From Microbulbifer sp. Q7 (GTDB taxonomy: Bacteria > Pseudomonadota > Gammaproteobacteria > Pseudomonadales > Cellvibrionaceae): a stretch of DNA of 64,000 nucleotides. This document shows positions 63,690-64,000 of the stretch, one piece after another (position 1 is the stretch's first letter; each line of letters opens with the position of its first letter). Under the pieces are notes generated by a model, which had not been told where the DNA came from, ran no database searches, and saw only the letters and a list, made by a program, of their open reading frames with translations. Made by a program: the position numbers and the translations under genes. The DNA lies in the NCBI RefSeq assembly GCF_001639145.1, contig NZ_LROY01000002.1:2483407-2547406 (forward strand). The letters run 5' to 3'.

Positions 63690-63734
63690 AAATACAAAAA
63701 AGGCCACCCCAATGGGGTGGCCTTTTTTGTATTT
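63690..63734 (-). terminator. rRNA operon terminator
   Basis: Perfect 21-bp symmetric stem (AAATACAAAAAAGGCCACCCC at left in outline: A/T-rich outside, GGCCACCCC inside) with loop AAT. On the minus strand it gives a strong hairpin followed by TTTTTTGTATTT, directly after the 5S rRNA. Confidence 0.9.
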
Positions 63735-63739
63735 AGAAG

Positions 63740-63856
63740 CCTGACGATGACCTACTCTCACATGGGGAAGCCCCACACTACCATCGGCGATGTTGCGTTT
63801 CACTTCTGAGTTCGGCAAGGGATCAGGTGGTTCCACAACTCTATTGTCGTCAGGCA
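63740..63856 (-). rRNA. rrf: 5S ribosomal RNA
   Basis: The reverse complement reads as a bacterial 5S rRNA: it starts TGCCTGACGAC, contains 'GAACTCAGAAGTGAAACGC' and 'ATGGTAGTGTGGG', and ends with the complementary GTCATCGTCAGGC that closes helix I. About 117 nt. It is transcribed leftwards as the last gene of an rRNA operon whose 23S gene should lie to the right, outside the window. Confidence 0.95.
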
Positions 63857-64000
63857 AACTGGCTTGGGTTGGCGTGGTCTCATGAGCTCTATGCTCGGCG
63901 CTGCCGCTTGATCGTCCGTTTGCCACTGCTCTCGCAGTTAACGATCAACCCAAAAAGGTCGGTAAAACATTCTGTAGTAATACACCGCAAGTCGATCAAT
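63857..64000 (-). other. 23S-5S intergenic spacer (partial)
   Basis: 144 bp to the window edge, upstream of the 5S gene on the minus strand. The 23S 3' end is not recognisable here, so this is taken as internal transcribed spacer. No tRNA is seen in it. Confidence 0.6.

Larger units (their letters stand above)
63032..63739. other. Gene-free region before the rRNA operon end
   Basis: About 700 bp with no credible gene. It contains a cluster of DnaA-box-like 9-mers (63083-63397), a series of four short hairpins (63567-63660) and the rRNA terminator (63690-63734). The open frames in this stretch are short and lack ribosome-binding sites. Confidence 0.5.

Overview
The window looks like chromosome from a GC-rich marine gammaproteobacterium of the Cellvibrionales type (Microbulbifer-like). 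This is an inference from gene content: large TonB-dependent receptors of the Xanthomonas/Caulobacter type, many lipoprotein glycoside hydrolases, several flavin-dependent halogenases of the 'tryptophan halogenase' family, and the style of the 5S rRNA. No IS element, phage, tRNA or CRISPR array was seen.

1-34 kb is an alpha/beta-glucan utilisation region. It holds the 3' end of a GH31 alpha-glucosidase, two GH13 amylase-type lipoproteins, a secreted esterase, glucokinase, a GH3 exo-glucanase lipoprotein, a membrane-bound AraC-type regulator, two TonB-dependent receptors and a maltose-type ABC importer. The importer's binding protein is fused to a permease. Among these sit three flavin-dependent halogenase homologues and a JmjC/cupin-like protein, one pair coupled by an ATGA overlap. 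A DUF3014 protein, a universal stress protein and a 1300-residue M19-dipeptidase-like secreted protein are interspersed. A two-block element with identical 39-nt block offset lies upstream of both the GH3 gene and the second receptor.

34-51 kb is one + strand unit: an outer-membrane-factor lipoprotein, two HlyD-type adaptors, an M50 metalloprotease fused to an HlyD-like half, and a giant surface protein (LEPR-XLL-like N terminus, DUF4347, many DUF11 repeats). It reads as an export system without an ABC ATPase and its giant substrate. The giant gene is interrupted at 49157-49200 by a loxP core with the flanks of the 454 Titanium mate-pair linker, one T short in a TT run. This is almost certainly an assembly artefact inside near-identical 780-bp repeats, not biology. 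The true gene is probably a single frame of about 3,512 codons.

51-64 kb contains a coniferyl-aldehyde-type dehydrogenase, a DUF6249 membrane protein, a candidate pore-forming toxin with a membrane immunity protein (AT-richer than its surroundings), RadA, a phosphopantetheinyl transferase, a copper module (CopA ATPase, coupled cupredoxin, DUF411 remnant), a primosome-like pair (protein with four DnaT-type repeats overlapping a lambda-P-like gene), an outer-membrane beta-barrel, a DnaA-box-like cluster, a hairpin array, and the 5S rRNA end of a minus-strand rRNA operon whose 23S lies beyond the window.
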